Source: an uncultured bacterium (GTDB taxonomy: Bacteria > Bacillota > Clostridia > Lachnospirales > Lachnospiraceae). Taken from it: a DNA stretch of 42,589 nucleotides. The DNA is taken from assembly GCA_947647735.1 (NCBI GenBank), contig CANSLJ010000032.1, positions 1 to 42,589 on the forward strand, written 5' to 3'. Shown here piece after piece: positions 24,792 through 32,355 of the stretch (within the stretch, counting starts at the first letter, position 1; each line of letters begins with the position of its first letter). The notes below the pieces were generated by a model, which had not been told where the DNA came from, did no database searches, and saw only the letters and a list, made by a program, of their open reading frames with translations. Both the position numbers and the translations under genes were made by a program.

Positions 24792-26039
24792 TTACTCTTC
24801 ATCACATATTTGAAAAATATAAAATTTTAAATAGTAGGATTCATCCGCCGCCCACAGGATCGGATGGTCCGGTGCCTGGGTATGGAACTCTACCTGGCGC
24901 AGCCGTTTATGGGCTCCCCTCGCCGCCTCCCGGATTGTTTTTGCAAAGAGCTCCTGTTCCATAAAATGTGAGCAGGAACAGGTTACAAGAAAACCTCCGT
25001 CCTTTACCAGCTTTATGCCCCGCAGATTGATCTCCCGATAGCCCTTTACCGCTCCCTTCGTCGCCTGTCTGGACTTCGTAAAGGCAGGCGGATCGAGAAT
25101 TACCACATCGTATTGTTCACCCCGCTCCTCCAATCGCGGCAGCAACTCAAATACATCCTCACATATAAAATGCACTCTGTCTTCCAACCCATTTAGTCTT
25201 GCATTTTCCCTTGCCTGCGCAATGCCCAGCTCAGACGCATCCACTCCCAAGACAGAATCTGCACCTGCTATTCCTGCATTCAGTGCAAAGGAACCTGTAT
25301 GAGTAAAACAGTCCAGCACCTGCTTCCCAGAACAAAGTTTATGAATCGCGGCACGATTATTTTTCTGGTCCAGAAAAAAGCCTGTTTTCTGTCCATCCTT
25401 CACATCGACCAGGTAACGGACTCCATTTTCCGTAATTTCCACCTTTGTATCGAAGGGCTCTCCTACAAAGCCTTTATAACGTTCCATTCCTTCCTGCAAA
25501 CGCACTTTCGCATCACTGCGTTCATAAATGCCTCTGAGCCTGATACCGTCCTCCTCCAGCACTTTCTTCAGGCTCTCCAACAGTAATGGTTTTAACCTGT
25601 CGATCCCAAGCGCCAGAGATTCCACCACAAGCACATCGGAAAATTTATCTATCACAAGTCCTGGCAGAAAGTCCGCCTCTCCAAAGATCACTCTACAGCT
25701 CTCTATATCTATTACATTTTTACGATATTCCCAGGCTGCCCGCACACGCTTTTCCAAAAAAGCCGGCGTAATCCGGTTTTCCTGCCTGCGTGAGAGCATA
25801 CGGATTCTTATTTTAGAAGCTCCGTTGATAAATCCATAGCCCATAAAATAACCATCAAAATCTTCCACTGAAAGAATATCGCCATCCTCAAAAGACCCTT
25901 TTACCTCAGCGATTTCATTATCATAGATCCATAAGCCACCTGCTTTTAGACTTCGTCCTTCTCCTTTTTTCAAAACAGCTACACCGGAACTGGCCATGTC
26001 TGTGTCCGGTTTTAAAGCTCTCATATCTATTATGTTCAT
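24792..26039 (-). CDS. RlmI-like 23S rRNA (cytosine-C5) methyltransferase
   Basis: A 415-residue protein with an N-terminal PUA-type RNA-binding domain (VAVLKKGEGRSLKAGGLWIYDNEI, residues 20-95), a central domain and a C-terminal SAM-dependent methylase (VLDCFTHTGSFALNA; VVILDPPAFTKS; TCSCSHFM with the likely catalytic Cys). This is the RlmI/YccW architecture for m5C1962 of 23S rRNA. AGGAGAAAA precedes the ATG. It is convergent with the DegT gene (15 bp between stops). Confidence 0.88.
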   Translation of the reverse strand: MNIIDMRALKPDTDMASSGVAVLKKGEGRSLKAGGLWIYDNEIAEVKGSFEDGDILSVEDFDGYFMGYGFINGASKIRIRMLSRRQENRITPAFLEKRVRAAWEYRKNVIDIESCRVIFGEADFLPGLVIDKFSDVLVVESLALGIDRLKPLLLESLKKVLEEDGIRLRGIYERSDAKVRLQEGMERYKGFVGEPFDTKVEITENGVRYLVDVKDGQKTGFFLDQKNNRAAIHKLCSGKQVLDCFTHTGSFALNAGIAGADSVLGVDASELGIAQARENARLNGLEDRVHFICEDVFELLPRLEERGEQYDVVILDPPAFTKSRQATKGAVKGYREINLRGIKLVKDGGFLVTCSCSHFMEQELFAKTIREAARGAHKRLRQVEFHTQAPDHPILWAADESYYLKFYIFQICDEE

Positions 26040-26210
26040 TTTCTCCTACACCTGTCTCATATGCCATATATTTCTATTTCCTTCAACCGTTTTACGATTT
26101 TACCACGAATAGCGCACTATGACAACCCATCTCGCTGAAGCAACCATCTTTTCATTTAGCAGCACATAACATACTCCTGAACACAAACACAAAATACACA
26201 AAATTCTCTC

Positions 26211-26240
26211 TTGACAATCATACCCCAAATAAGGTATTAT
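26211..26240 (+). promoter_or_regulatory. Promoter of tRNA-Pro
   Basis: TTGACA (26211-26216) and TATTAT (26235-26240), 18 bp apart, end 31 nt before the mature tRNA. The rest of the 26040-26271 gap holds nothing else I can identify. Confidence 0.75.
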
Positions 26241-26271
26241 CATAGTTGTTGCAAACAAAGTATTTAGTTAT

Positions 26272-26345
26272 CGGCGCGTGGCTCAGCTTGGTAGAGCGCT
26301 GCGTTCGGGACGCAGAGGTCGCAGGTTCAAATCCTGTCGCGCCGA
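26272..26345 (+). tRNA. tRNA-Pro (anticodon CGG)
   Basis: A 74-nt cloverleaf: acceptor CGGCGCG/CGCGCCG plus discriminator A; D-arm GCTC/GAGC; anticodon stem CTGCG/CGCAG around TTCGGGA (anticodon CGG, reading CCG); T-stem GCAGG/CCTGT around TTCAAAT. CCA is not encoded. Confidence 0.97.
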
Positions 26346-26350
26346 GGCCT

Positions 26351-26376
26351 AAAAAGTCAGTATATACTGACTTTTT
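26351..26376 (+). terminator. Terminator after tRNA-Pro
   Basis: A perfect 26-bp palindrome (arms AAAAAGTCAGTAT and ATACTGACTTTTT), with a further T-rich tract (CGTTTTTTTATC) right after. Clear intrinsic terminator. Confidence 0.88.
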
Positions 26377-26403
26377 CGTTTTTTTATCTAAAACTCATGA
26401 TAA

Positions 26404-26436
26404 AAAACCTGTCATTCAAAACGAATGACAGGTTTT
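26404..26436 (-). terminator. Terminator after the metQ-like gene
   Basis: AAAACCTGTCATTC and GAATGACAGGTTTT form a perfect 14-bp stem around a 5-nt loop. Read on the minus strand it ends in TTTTTTATC. It lies 26 bp past the metQ-like stop. Confidence 0.88.
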
Positions 26437-26461
26437 CACATTTCATCAGCAAATGATCATC

Positions 26462-27388
26462 TTATTCAAACGGAATGACCGCTCCATCATATTTCTCATT
26501 GATAAACTGCTTGATCTCATCTGATTTCAAAACATCTACAAGCGCTTTGATACCCTCGTTATTTTCATTTCCTTCCGCTACCGCGATCACATTCACATAT
26601 GTCTTTGCCGCCTCGGAATCAGCGCTTTCATATGCGATGGAATCCTTCGCAACGCTGAAATTCGCCTGCAGTGCATAGTTGCCGTTTAATACAACATAAG
26701 CCACTTCTCCGACAACCCTGGGTACCTGGGCCGCCTCCAGCTCCTGGATCTCAAGGTTATGAGGATTCTCCACGATATCCTGTACGGTTGCTGTCAGGCC
26801 TGCGCCCTCCTTCAATGTGATCAGGCCGTTATCCTGCAGCAGAAGCAGTGCTCTTGCCTCATTTGTCGTGTCATTGGGTACTGCAATCACATCTCCGTCT
26901 GCCACTTCGTCCAGAGTTTTCTTTGTGCCGGGATAAATACCGAAGGGCTCATAATGGATGCCGCCCGCATTGACAAGATGTGTTCCTCTCTCCGCATTAA
27001 ACTCATCCAGATAGGGAATGTGCTGGAAATAGTTTGCATCCAGTTCACCGCTGTCCACCACCTGGTTCGGCAGAATATAGTCATCAAAGATCGTAACCTC
27101 CAGATTCCATCCCTGCTCAGCCAGGATCGGCTTCGCCGCCTCCAGGATCTCTGCGTGGGGTGTTGCGGATGCCGCTACTGTGATCGTTCCTTTTTCCTCT
27201 ACCGCTTCACTCTCTTCGCCCGCTTCTTCTGTCGTTTCTGCTGCAGCTTCTTCTTCTGCTGGCGCCTCCTCTGTCTCCTCAACCGCCGGTGTTTCTGCCG
27301 CCGTATCCTCCGCCGCACCGCCGCAGCCTGTCAGAACACCTGCTGCCAACACGCCGGTCAAAAGAACCGCTAATACTTTTTTCTTCAT
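26462..27388 (-). CDS. MetQ/NlpA-family substrate-binding lipoprotein
   Basis: A 308-residue ABC-transporter binding protein. MKKKVLAVLLTGVL and the lipobox LTGC give a type II signal peptide, followed by an acidic Glu/Ala linker (residues about 25-60). The NlpA fold then shows TPHAEILEAAKPIL, DYILPNQVVDSGELDANYFQ and AVPNDTTNEARALLLL. The family binds methionine or related short substrates. No metN or metI is present here, so it must use a transporter elsewhere. GAGGAGG precedes the ATG at 27388. The LysR gene upstream and the T-N11-A site at 27504 suggest its control. Confidence 0.9.
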   Translation of the reverse strand: MKKKVLAVLLTGVLAAGVLTGCGGAAEDTAAETPAVEETEEAPAEEEAAAETTEEAGEESEAVEEKGTITVAASATPHAEILEAAKPILAEQGWNLEVTIFDDYILPNQVVDSGELDANYFQHIPYLDEFNAERGTHLVNAGGIHYEPFGIYPGTKKTLDEVADGDVIAVPNDTTNEARALLLLQDNGLITLKEGAGLTATVQDIVENPHNLEIQELEAAQVPRVVGEVAYVVLNGNYALQANFSVAKDSIAYESADSEAAKTYVNVIAVAEGNENNEGIKALVDVLKSDEIKQFINEKYDGAVIPFE

Positions 27389-27452
27389 AATGTTTCCTCC
27401 TCTTTCAGTTCCGCAGGCACCTGAATGCCCGCCGTATTTTGCTGACATGAAG

Positions 27453-27458
27453 AGTATA
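27453..27458 (-). promoter_or_regulatory. -10 element of the metQ-like gene
   Basis: TATACT on the minus strand, with no good -35 at the usual distance. This fits activator-dependent transcription from the LysR site centred about 65 bp upstream of the implied start near 27446. Confidence 0.5.
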
Positions 27459-27503
27459 CCTCTATTTACAAAAAAACGCTAATACACGAAACCTTTACTC
27501 AGT

Positions 27504-27520
27504 TATAGGTTTTTCCTATA
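27504..27520 (-). promoter_or_regulatory. LysR-type operator (T-N11-A palindrome)
   Basis: TATAGG-N5-CCTATA is a perfect inverted repeat containing the T-N11-A core of LysR-family sites. It lies between the lysR stop and the metQ-like gene, centred near -66 from the predicted start, the usual recognition-site distance for LysR activators. Confidence 0.65.
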
Positions 27521-27544
27521 TCAATCTCCTGCACGCTTTCCCGG

Positions 27545-28450
27545 TCACATTGCCATCGCCTGATACTTTTTCAGCTCCTCGATATACAGCTTTCCGCTCT
27601 TGCTGATCTTCTGTCCCTTTCTCACAATATATCCGATCCGCATCCGCTCCGTCTCCTTCAGCGGTATCGCCATATAGTCACTGCCGTTCAATTCCTCGCA
27701 GATGATGCCGGAGCAGAGCGTGTAGGCGTTCAAACCCACCATCAGGTTCAAAAGCGTCGCCCTGTCGTTTGCCTTGATCAGCCTCTTATATTCATAATCA
27801 CTTTTCATCTCCTCCGCCAGAAACAGGGAGTGATACTTTCCCTGATCAAAGGACAGGCAGGGGTAATCGTCCAGCTCCTCCAGGGATATCGTTTTCCTTC
27901 CCGCCAGCGGATGTCCCGACCAGAGATAGACAAAAGTATTACAGGAAAACAGTTCCTTAAACTCCAGTCCGTTTTCCTGTATTGTCTTCATCATGACTTT
28001 TTCGTTAAAGTCATTCAAATATAGTACGCCGATCTCACTTTTAAAGGATCTGACATTCGTAATGACATCATAAGTGGTGGTCTCGTGCACCGCATACTCA
28101 TAACGTTCCATCCCCAGCTTTTTTACCGTCTCGACAAAGGCCTTCACCGCAAAGGTATAATGCTGGGTGGATACGCTGAATTTTTCCTTTTTCTTCTTTT
28201 CAATATATCGGCTCTGTAAAAGCCCGAACTGTTCCGTAACCTGCCTTGCATAGCCCAAAAACTCCTCGCCCTCCGGCGTCAGGCTGATACCCCGGTTGGA
28301 ACGCAGGAAAATCTCAACCCCGGTTTCCGCCTCCAGCTCCTTCATTGTCTCCGACAGGCTCGGCTGGGAAATAAAAAGCTGTTTTGCCGCCTCGTTCATG
28401 GAGCCGCAGTCGGCGATCGCCAAGGCATATTTTAATTGTTGCAGAGTCAA
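27545..28450 (-). CDS. LysR-family transcriptional regulator
   Basis: A 301-residue regulator. The N-terminal winged HTH reads LQQLKYALAIADCGSMNEAAKQLFISQPSLSETMKELE. The effector domain follows from about residue 90 (TYDVITNVRSFKSEIGVLYL; FVYLWSGHPLAG). The start is TTG at 28450, preceded by GGAGGGG about 10 nt away and by a long hairpin. It is immediately upstream of the metQ-like gene on the same strand, so it probably responds to a sulfur amino acid or another substrate of that transporter. Confidence 0.92.
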   Translation of the reverse strand: MTLQQLKYALAIADCGSMNEAAKQLFISQPSLSETMKELEAETGVEIFLRSNRGISLTPEGEEFLGYARQVTEQFGLLQSRYIEKKKKEKFSVSTQHYTFAVKAFVETVKKLGMERYEYAVHETTTYDVITNVRSFKSEIGVLYLNDFNEKVMMKTIQENGLEFKELFSCNTFVYLWSGHPLAGRKTISLEELDDYPCLSFDQGKYHSLFLAEEMKSDYEYKRLIKANDRATLLNLMVGLNAYTLCSGIICEELNGSDYMAIPLKETERMRIGYIVRKGQKISKSGKLYIEELKKYQAMAM

Positions 28451-28469
28451 TTCCCGTCTTCCCCTCCAT

Positions 28470-28520
28470 ATCCGAATCTGTAACTATTCAGTCTTTGGCT
28501 TCATAGTTACGGAATCGGAT
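28470..28520 (-). promoter_or_regulatory. Long imperfect hairpin in the lysR leader
   Basis: CCGATTCCGTAACTAT and ATAGTTACAGATTCGG form an 18-bp stem with two mismatches (flanking bases included) around a 15-nt loop. It lies just upstream of the lysR ribosome site and 17 bp past the stop of the preceding small gene. There is no T run after it on the minus strand. It could be an attenuator, an operator pair (GTAACTAT/ATAGTTAC) for autoregulation, or a 3' stabilising hairpin. Confidence 0.5.
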
Positions 28521-28536
28521 CTTCTTCACATGATAC

Positions 28537-28842
28537 TCACAATATCTCATCAAGGCTGCTTGGCTCATAACGCTTGAATATCTTATCCTCCCCGCAGACA
28601 TGCTTTGTGCCGTCCTCGTCAATGATGATATAGTCTCCCTCGCTGATAAAAGTACGTCCCCTGCGGTGGGAGATATAGGGACACACGATCGATCCGTCCG
28701 GTTTTGTCACCTTGATCAGAGAATCTGTCACGATCCATATCTTTGTCACAATATCCGACCACAACTCGTAACCGTCTTCCAGTCCACTGCCCTGTTCGTA
28801 CTTGATAACTTCTGCTTCTATTGGTGTTCTTTTACATTTCAT
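28537..28842 (-). CDS. Small hypothetical protein
   Basis: A 101-residue protein from the ATG at 28842 (MKCKRTPIEAEVI), preceded by AAAGGGG. It shows beta-rich sequence: LIKVTKPDGSIVCPYISHRRGRT, then FISEGDYIIIDEDGTKHVC and DKIFKRYEPS. Proteins with this look occur in phages and Firmicute chromosomes with no known role. A TTGTCA-17-TATACT promoter lies upstream. Confidence 0.6.
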   Translation of the reverse strand: MKCKRTPIEAEVIKYEQGSGLEDGYELWSDIVTKIWIVTDSLIKVTKPDGSIVCPYISHRRGRTFISEGDYIIIDEDGTKHVCGEDKIFKRYEPSSLDEIL

Positions 28843-28901
28843 AGCGGCGCCCCTTTCCATATCATAATATATACTGATGATCCTGTTCACTGGTTATCTA
28901 C

Positions 28902-28930
28902 AGTATAATACATTTGGGAGCCTTTGACAA
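28902..28930 (-). promoter_or_regulatory. Promoter of the 101-residue gene
   Basis: On the minus strand TTGTCA (28925-28930) and TATACT (28902-28907) are 17 bp apart, about 60 nt before the start. Confidence 0.65.
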
Positions 28931-28977
28931 AACTTTCTTATCAAAATTGTCCGGAATCGCCCGAAACATACGCAAAC

Positions 28978-29002
28978 AGAGCCGGATCTGATCTCCGGCT
29001 CT
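28978..29002 (-). terminator. Terminator after the sugar-binding lipoprotein
   Basis: AGAGCCGGA and TCCGGCTCT form a perfect 9-bp GC-rich stem with a 7-nt loop, 17 bp past the stop. The T run is short (GTTTGCG). Confidence 0.6.
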
Positions 29003-29019
29003 ATCCTGCAGAACAATAT

Positions 29020-30243
29020 TTATTTGATAAGGTTCGGTGCGATCTCCGGATCATTCATGTTTTCAGCATTGTACCAGAATGCCGGTGTCTCCTCATCCTT
29101 TACCTCTTCCCCGTTTGCGATCATGGTCAGCAGGTCCACCGTGATCTGCCCCTGGTATCTCGGGGACTGTGTCACTGCCCCGTACATTGTCCCGTTCTCA
29201 ATAGCTCCGATGATCGTTGCGCCGGAGTCAAATCCGCAGGCAATGATATCGCCCGCTGCCGGATCTGTTCCTAATTTGCTGAGCAGTTCGTTCGCGGTAA
29301 CGATGCCTTCCGCTGTCTCCTGGTTGGTTCCCATGATACCGATCAGATCCTGCTCATTTAACAGAACGCCTGCTTCTATCGCACAAAGTTCGCTGGTTGC
29401 CTGCGCCAGAACTCTCACCTCAATGATCACGTCCGCCGTGTCCACATCCCCGGATTCAGCCGCATCATCCACATACTTGTCACTGCCCGTAACTGCCGCG
29501 GTTTTTCCATCCGCTTTTACAAGTTCCATCATCTTGTCGATAAATCCAAGTCCTCTGTCAACAACGGATTCACTTGTAACATCCTGATTTACCACGCCGA
29601 TCCTGACAGGCGCATCTGCCGCAGCGATCACATCTTTTAAGGCCGCATACATATTCTCCGCCGCAATACCGCCTGCATTATAGTTGTTTGTGGATGCTGT
29701 CGCGTATACGCTTCCTTCCGGCGCATTGGGAACACCGGAGTTAAAGCAGATAATAGGGATACCTGCATCCATAGCGTCCTGAAGGGAATCCATCACCGCC
29801 TCTTTATCACTGGCTGCGATACCGATACCGTCCGGTTTGCTGTTAATGGCATTGTTCAGCATCTGTACCTGATCCGCGATATCCGTGTTGGAGTTAGGCC
29901 CTATCACAGTGACCGTTACGCCCAGAGCCTCCGCCTCATCTTCCGCCCCGTCCGCTGCTGCACGCCAGAAATCGGAACTCATACTTTTTACGATGACATA
30001 TAAGTTATAGTTATCTTTCGCCACAACATCGCCATAAGCGGATTTTCCGGTTTCACCTTCCACCGCTGCCTCTTCTGTGCTCTCTTCCTCCGGAGCTGTC
30101 TCCTCCGAAGGTGCCTCCTCTTCCGCCGGCGCCTCCTCCTGAGCCGGTTCTGCCGCTGTCTCTTCCGCCGCATTTCCACAGCCCGCCAACAGGGAAGCTG
30201 TCATCATTCCCGTCAATAACACCGCCAACATTTTTCTTTTCAT
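29020..30243 (-). CDS. Sugar-type periplasmic binding lipoprotein (RbsB-like)
   Basis: A 407-residue lipoprotein: MKRKMLAVLLTGMM with lipobox LLAGC, an acidic Glu/Ala-rich linker (residues about 25-60), then a Peripla_BP_4 fold (YNLYVIVKSMSSDFWRAAAD, GIGIAASDKEAVMDSLQDAM, VASTNNYNAGG-like region). Such proteins deliver ribose-type sugars or related ligands to ABC permeases. No permease or ATPase is adjacent. AAAGGAGG precedes the ATG at 30243. It lies 74 bp after the UlaG-like gene and probably shares its GntR-controlled promoter. Confidence 0.85.
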   Translation of the reverse strand: MKRKMLAVLLTGMMTASLLAGCGNAAEETAAEPAQEEAPAEEEAPSEETAPEEESTEEAAVEGETGKSAYGDVVAKDNYNLYVIVKSMSSDFWRAAADGAEDEAEALGVTVTVIGPNSNTDIADQVQMLNNAINSKPDGIGIAASDKEAVMDSLQDAMDAGIPIICFNSGVPNAPEGSVYATASTNNYNAGGIAAENMYAALKDVIAAADAPVRIGVVNQDVTSESVVDRGLGFIDKMMELVKADGKTAAVTGSDKYVDDAAESGDVDTADVIIEVRVLAQATSELCAIEAGVLLNEQDLIGIMGTNQETAEGIVTANELLSKLGTDPAAGDIIACGFDSGATIIGAIENGTMYGAVTQSPRYQGQITVDLLTMIANGEEVKDEETPAFWYNAENMNDPEIAPNLIK

Positions 30244-30317
30244 AAAATTGAAATCCTCCTTTTCATGATTAATATGATAAATCACTCTTCTGTGATCTAT
30301 AACCTGTTTCCCCGTAT

Positions 30318-31415
30318 TTACTGGTTCCTCTTTCCGTACTTTCTCGCATATTCTCCATAGGAGACGGAACGTTCCGGATTATAGCCCTCGCTCTGGTTCG
30401 GATAGCGATATCTCCTGATATCCTGATCATCCGGATAAATAAATCTTGCGCCCGGACGAAGAATCACTGTCTTGATATCCGGCGTATTTTCACTTACGAT
30501 CCTTTCAAACTGGCTGCAGAGCATTTCCGGATCGCTGCAGGTATTCGCCCAGTTATCGTAATGATCCGGGATCAGAACTTTTGCCTTCAGCGTCTCGCCC
30601 AGCCTTGCACAATCATAGGGCGTCATCTTATCCGTTGCCCCCGGCGCATTCATTCCCATGTCAAAGATCGCCACATCCACCTGATAATTATCGCCGATCG
30701 CTTTATAGGCATCGTTGTACCAGGTATCGCCAAGGAACATGATATTTCCCGCAGATGTTTTAAATAAAAAGCTCACGCAGCAATTTTCATATTTGTCCCG
30801 GGATGTACCATCCCCTGTTCTGATCACCGTATCGTCATAATTCATAAGAAACTCAACTTCAACGCCGGGGAACTTAATGCTCTCCCCCACGATAGCTGTT
30901 TTGATACGCTCATCCGGCACTTCAAATCCTTTTAACTTTTCCACCGTCTTTACCGGTCCCACAAATTTACAGTCTGTCGTCTGCAATGCGGCCTTAACTG
31001 TATAAAGATCGCAGTGATCCTGATGATGATGGGTGCTGAAAGCCGCATCCAGCCTGTTAAATTTCCAGGGATCGATCAGCTGAGGATTCATGCGCATCCA
31101 GTTGATCGTGTCCGCGCCTGCCTGCTTGCATACGCCGCAGTAATAATACTGGGTATAGTGCGACGGCCCCGAATACACATCGATAAAGAAGATGGCTCCC
31201 TCATCTGTCTTCAACATCCAGGACGGGCCGCCCAGCCACCAGAGCGCAACCGTCCCCTTTTTCACGTCCAGATTTTCAATTTCCTGATTGAGCAGTGTCC
31301 CCCATTCCGGAAAACAGTCCTCCAGCCAGTCCTGTCTGGTCAGCTCTCTGTTCTGATTCAGATAATCGCCTGCCAGAATACCCCGCCCGTCAGTTTTTTC
31401 TACCTTTCTCTCCAC
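30318..31415 (-). CDS. UlaG-like L-ascorbate-6-phosphate lactonase (MBL fold)
   Basis: A 365-residue metallo-beta-lactamase-fold lactonase. FPEWGTLLNQEI and TVALWWLGGPSW match UlaG closely, and metal ligands appear in AAFSTHHHQDHCD, FLGDTWYND and VLIPDHYDNW. UlaG opens the lactone ring of L-ascorbate 6-phosphate. No other ula genes are visible, so another sugar-acid lactone is possible. The start is GTG at 31415, with AGGAGG 7 nt upstream. It lies in a unit with the sugar-binding lipoprotein, under the GntR regulator. Confidence 0.87.
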   Translation of the reverse strand: MERKVEKTDGRGILAGDYLNQNRELTRQDWLEDCFPEWGTLLNQEIENLDVKKGTVALWWLGGPSWMLKTDEGAIFFIDVYSGPSHYTQYYYCGVCKQAGADTINWMRMNPQLIDPWKFNRLDAAFSTHHHQDHCDLYTVKAALQTTDCKFVGPVKTVEKLKGFEVPDERIKTAIVGESIKFPGVEVEFLMNYDDTVIRTGDGTSRDKYENCCVSFLFKTSAGNIMFLGDTWYNDAYKAIGDNYQVDVAIFDMGMNAPGATDKMTPYDCARLGETLKAKVLIPDHYDNWANTCSDPEMLCSQFERIVSENTPDIKTVILRPGARFIYPDDQDIRRYRYPNQSEGYNPERSVSYGEYARKYGKRNQ

Positions 31416-31457
31416 AATGATACCTCCTGATTTCTTTTTTCTGTGATACTACATTGA

Positions 31458-31510
31458 ATTATAGTACACATTTCTTGTATTTACAATACAATTATACAAT
31501 TTTGTATACA
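31458..31510 (-). promoter_or_regulatory. Promoter and twin GntR-type operators of the UlaG-like gene
   Basis: TTGTAA (31481-31486) and TATAAT (31458-31463) are 17 bp apart on the minus strand. The perfect palindrome TTGTATT-TAC-AATACAA (31475-31491) covers the -35. A second site (31494-31510) contains ATACAATTTTGTAT and the core TGTATACA. GT-N2-AC cores are typical of GntR/FCD operators. Confidence 0.7.
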
Positions 31511-31545
31511 TTTAGTCGTTATATCCAATTTTTGCGCGATAAAAA

Positions 31546-31582
31546 AGAGGTATAATTGTCTATAATCGACAATTATACCTCT
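31546..31582 (-). terminator. Terminator of the GntR gene
   Basis: A 15-bp perfect stem (AGAGGTATAATTGTC with its complement) around a 7-nt loop, followed by TTTTTTATC on the minus strand, 16 bp past the GntR stop. Confidence 0.88.
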
Positions 31583-31597
31583 CCTCGAGCATTCTTT

Positions 31598-32254
31598 TTA
31601 TTGGTAAAATATTGCAGGAAGCTTCTTCAGATTATAAAACTGGAGGCCCGGTTCCGTGATCTCATTCAGCCCGCTCTCCACATCACCGCTTTTTAATGCC
31701 TCCACGATCTTCATATGACAGGCATACTGGGCATCCGCATCCTCCGCCTGCAGATAGTTCGCCGCCTGCAGATATTCAATCTGGATCAGCAGGCTTTTTT
31801 CCATCTGCATCAGAGAACGGTTCTTCCCGATCTTGCATAATTCCCAGTGATAATCCGAATCCGCCTTGATCCGGTTCAGCATATCATTTTTTTTCGCCGC
31901 CTTATAACATTTCTCAGCATACTCACAGAGCTTTTCATACTCCGCCCGGCTTCCATAGTAGGCCGCCAGTTTCACTGACATCCGATCCAGGCAGATCTTG
32001 ATCAGCCCGACCTCCTTTACCCTGTCCTCATCATAGACCGCCACCTCGGAAAAGCGGTTTGGATATGTATTGATGATACCGTCCTTTGCCAGATCACGCA
32101 ATGCCTCCCGTATCGGCGTCCTGCTGATCTTAAACTGCTGTGCGATCGAAGCCTCCGGAATCCTGTCCCCCGGCCTCATCTCCAGAGACAGGATCATATT
32201 GATCAGATACTGATAAATCTGCTCCGAAACCGCATTCTCAAACTTGTGTTTCAT
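31598..32254 (-). CDS. GntR-family regulator with FCD domain
   Basis: A 218-residue regulator. The N-terminal winged HTH reads GDRIPEASIAQQFKISRTPIREALRDL. The C-terminal all-helical FCD domain has ligands for a metal or carboxylate (DSDYHWELCKIGKN, ACHMKIVEALKSGD). FCD regulators usually sense sugar acids or other carboxylates, consistent with the lactonase gene it precedes. GAGGGTTGAT precedes the ATG. Its own promoter carries a GTATAC core, suggesting autorepression. Confidence 0.92.
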   Translation of the reverse strand: MKHKFENAVSEQIYQYLINMILSLEMRPGDRIPEASIAQQFKISRTPIREALRDLAKDGIINTYPNRFSEVAVYDEDRVKEVGLIKICLDRMSVKLAAYYGSRAEYEKLCEYAEKCYKAAKKNDMLNRIKADSDYHWELCKIGKNRSLMQMEKSLLIQIEYLQAANYLQAEDADAQYACHMKIVEALKSGDVESGLNEITEPGLQFYNLKKLPAIFYQ

Positions 32255-32309
32255 ATCAACCCTCTGTTTTTAAGTAATATTTTGTATTTTTCTGTTCAGT
32301 TCCAAAAAT

Positions 32310-32338
32310 AGTATACAAAAAATCGAATTGAAACACAA
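32310..32338 (-). promoter_or_regulatory. Promoter of the GntR gene with overlapping GTATAC operator core
   Basis: TTGTGT (32333-32338) and TATACT (32310-32315) are 17 bp apart. TTGTATAC on the minus strand overlaps the -10 and matches half of the operator at 31494-31510. Confidence 0.6.
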
Positions 32339-32355
32339 CATAATAATACGTAATT

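Noticed and set aside
26246-26428. 60-codon plus-strand frame across tRNA-Pro
   Set aside because: It reads through the tRNA and its terminator, which explain the conserved sequence.
27389-27544. SAM riboswitch or T-box before the metQ-like gene
   Set aside because: The 156-bp gap is short and shows no multi-stem riboswitch layout or T-box motif; the LysR palindrome explains it better.
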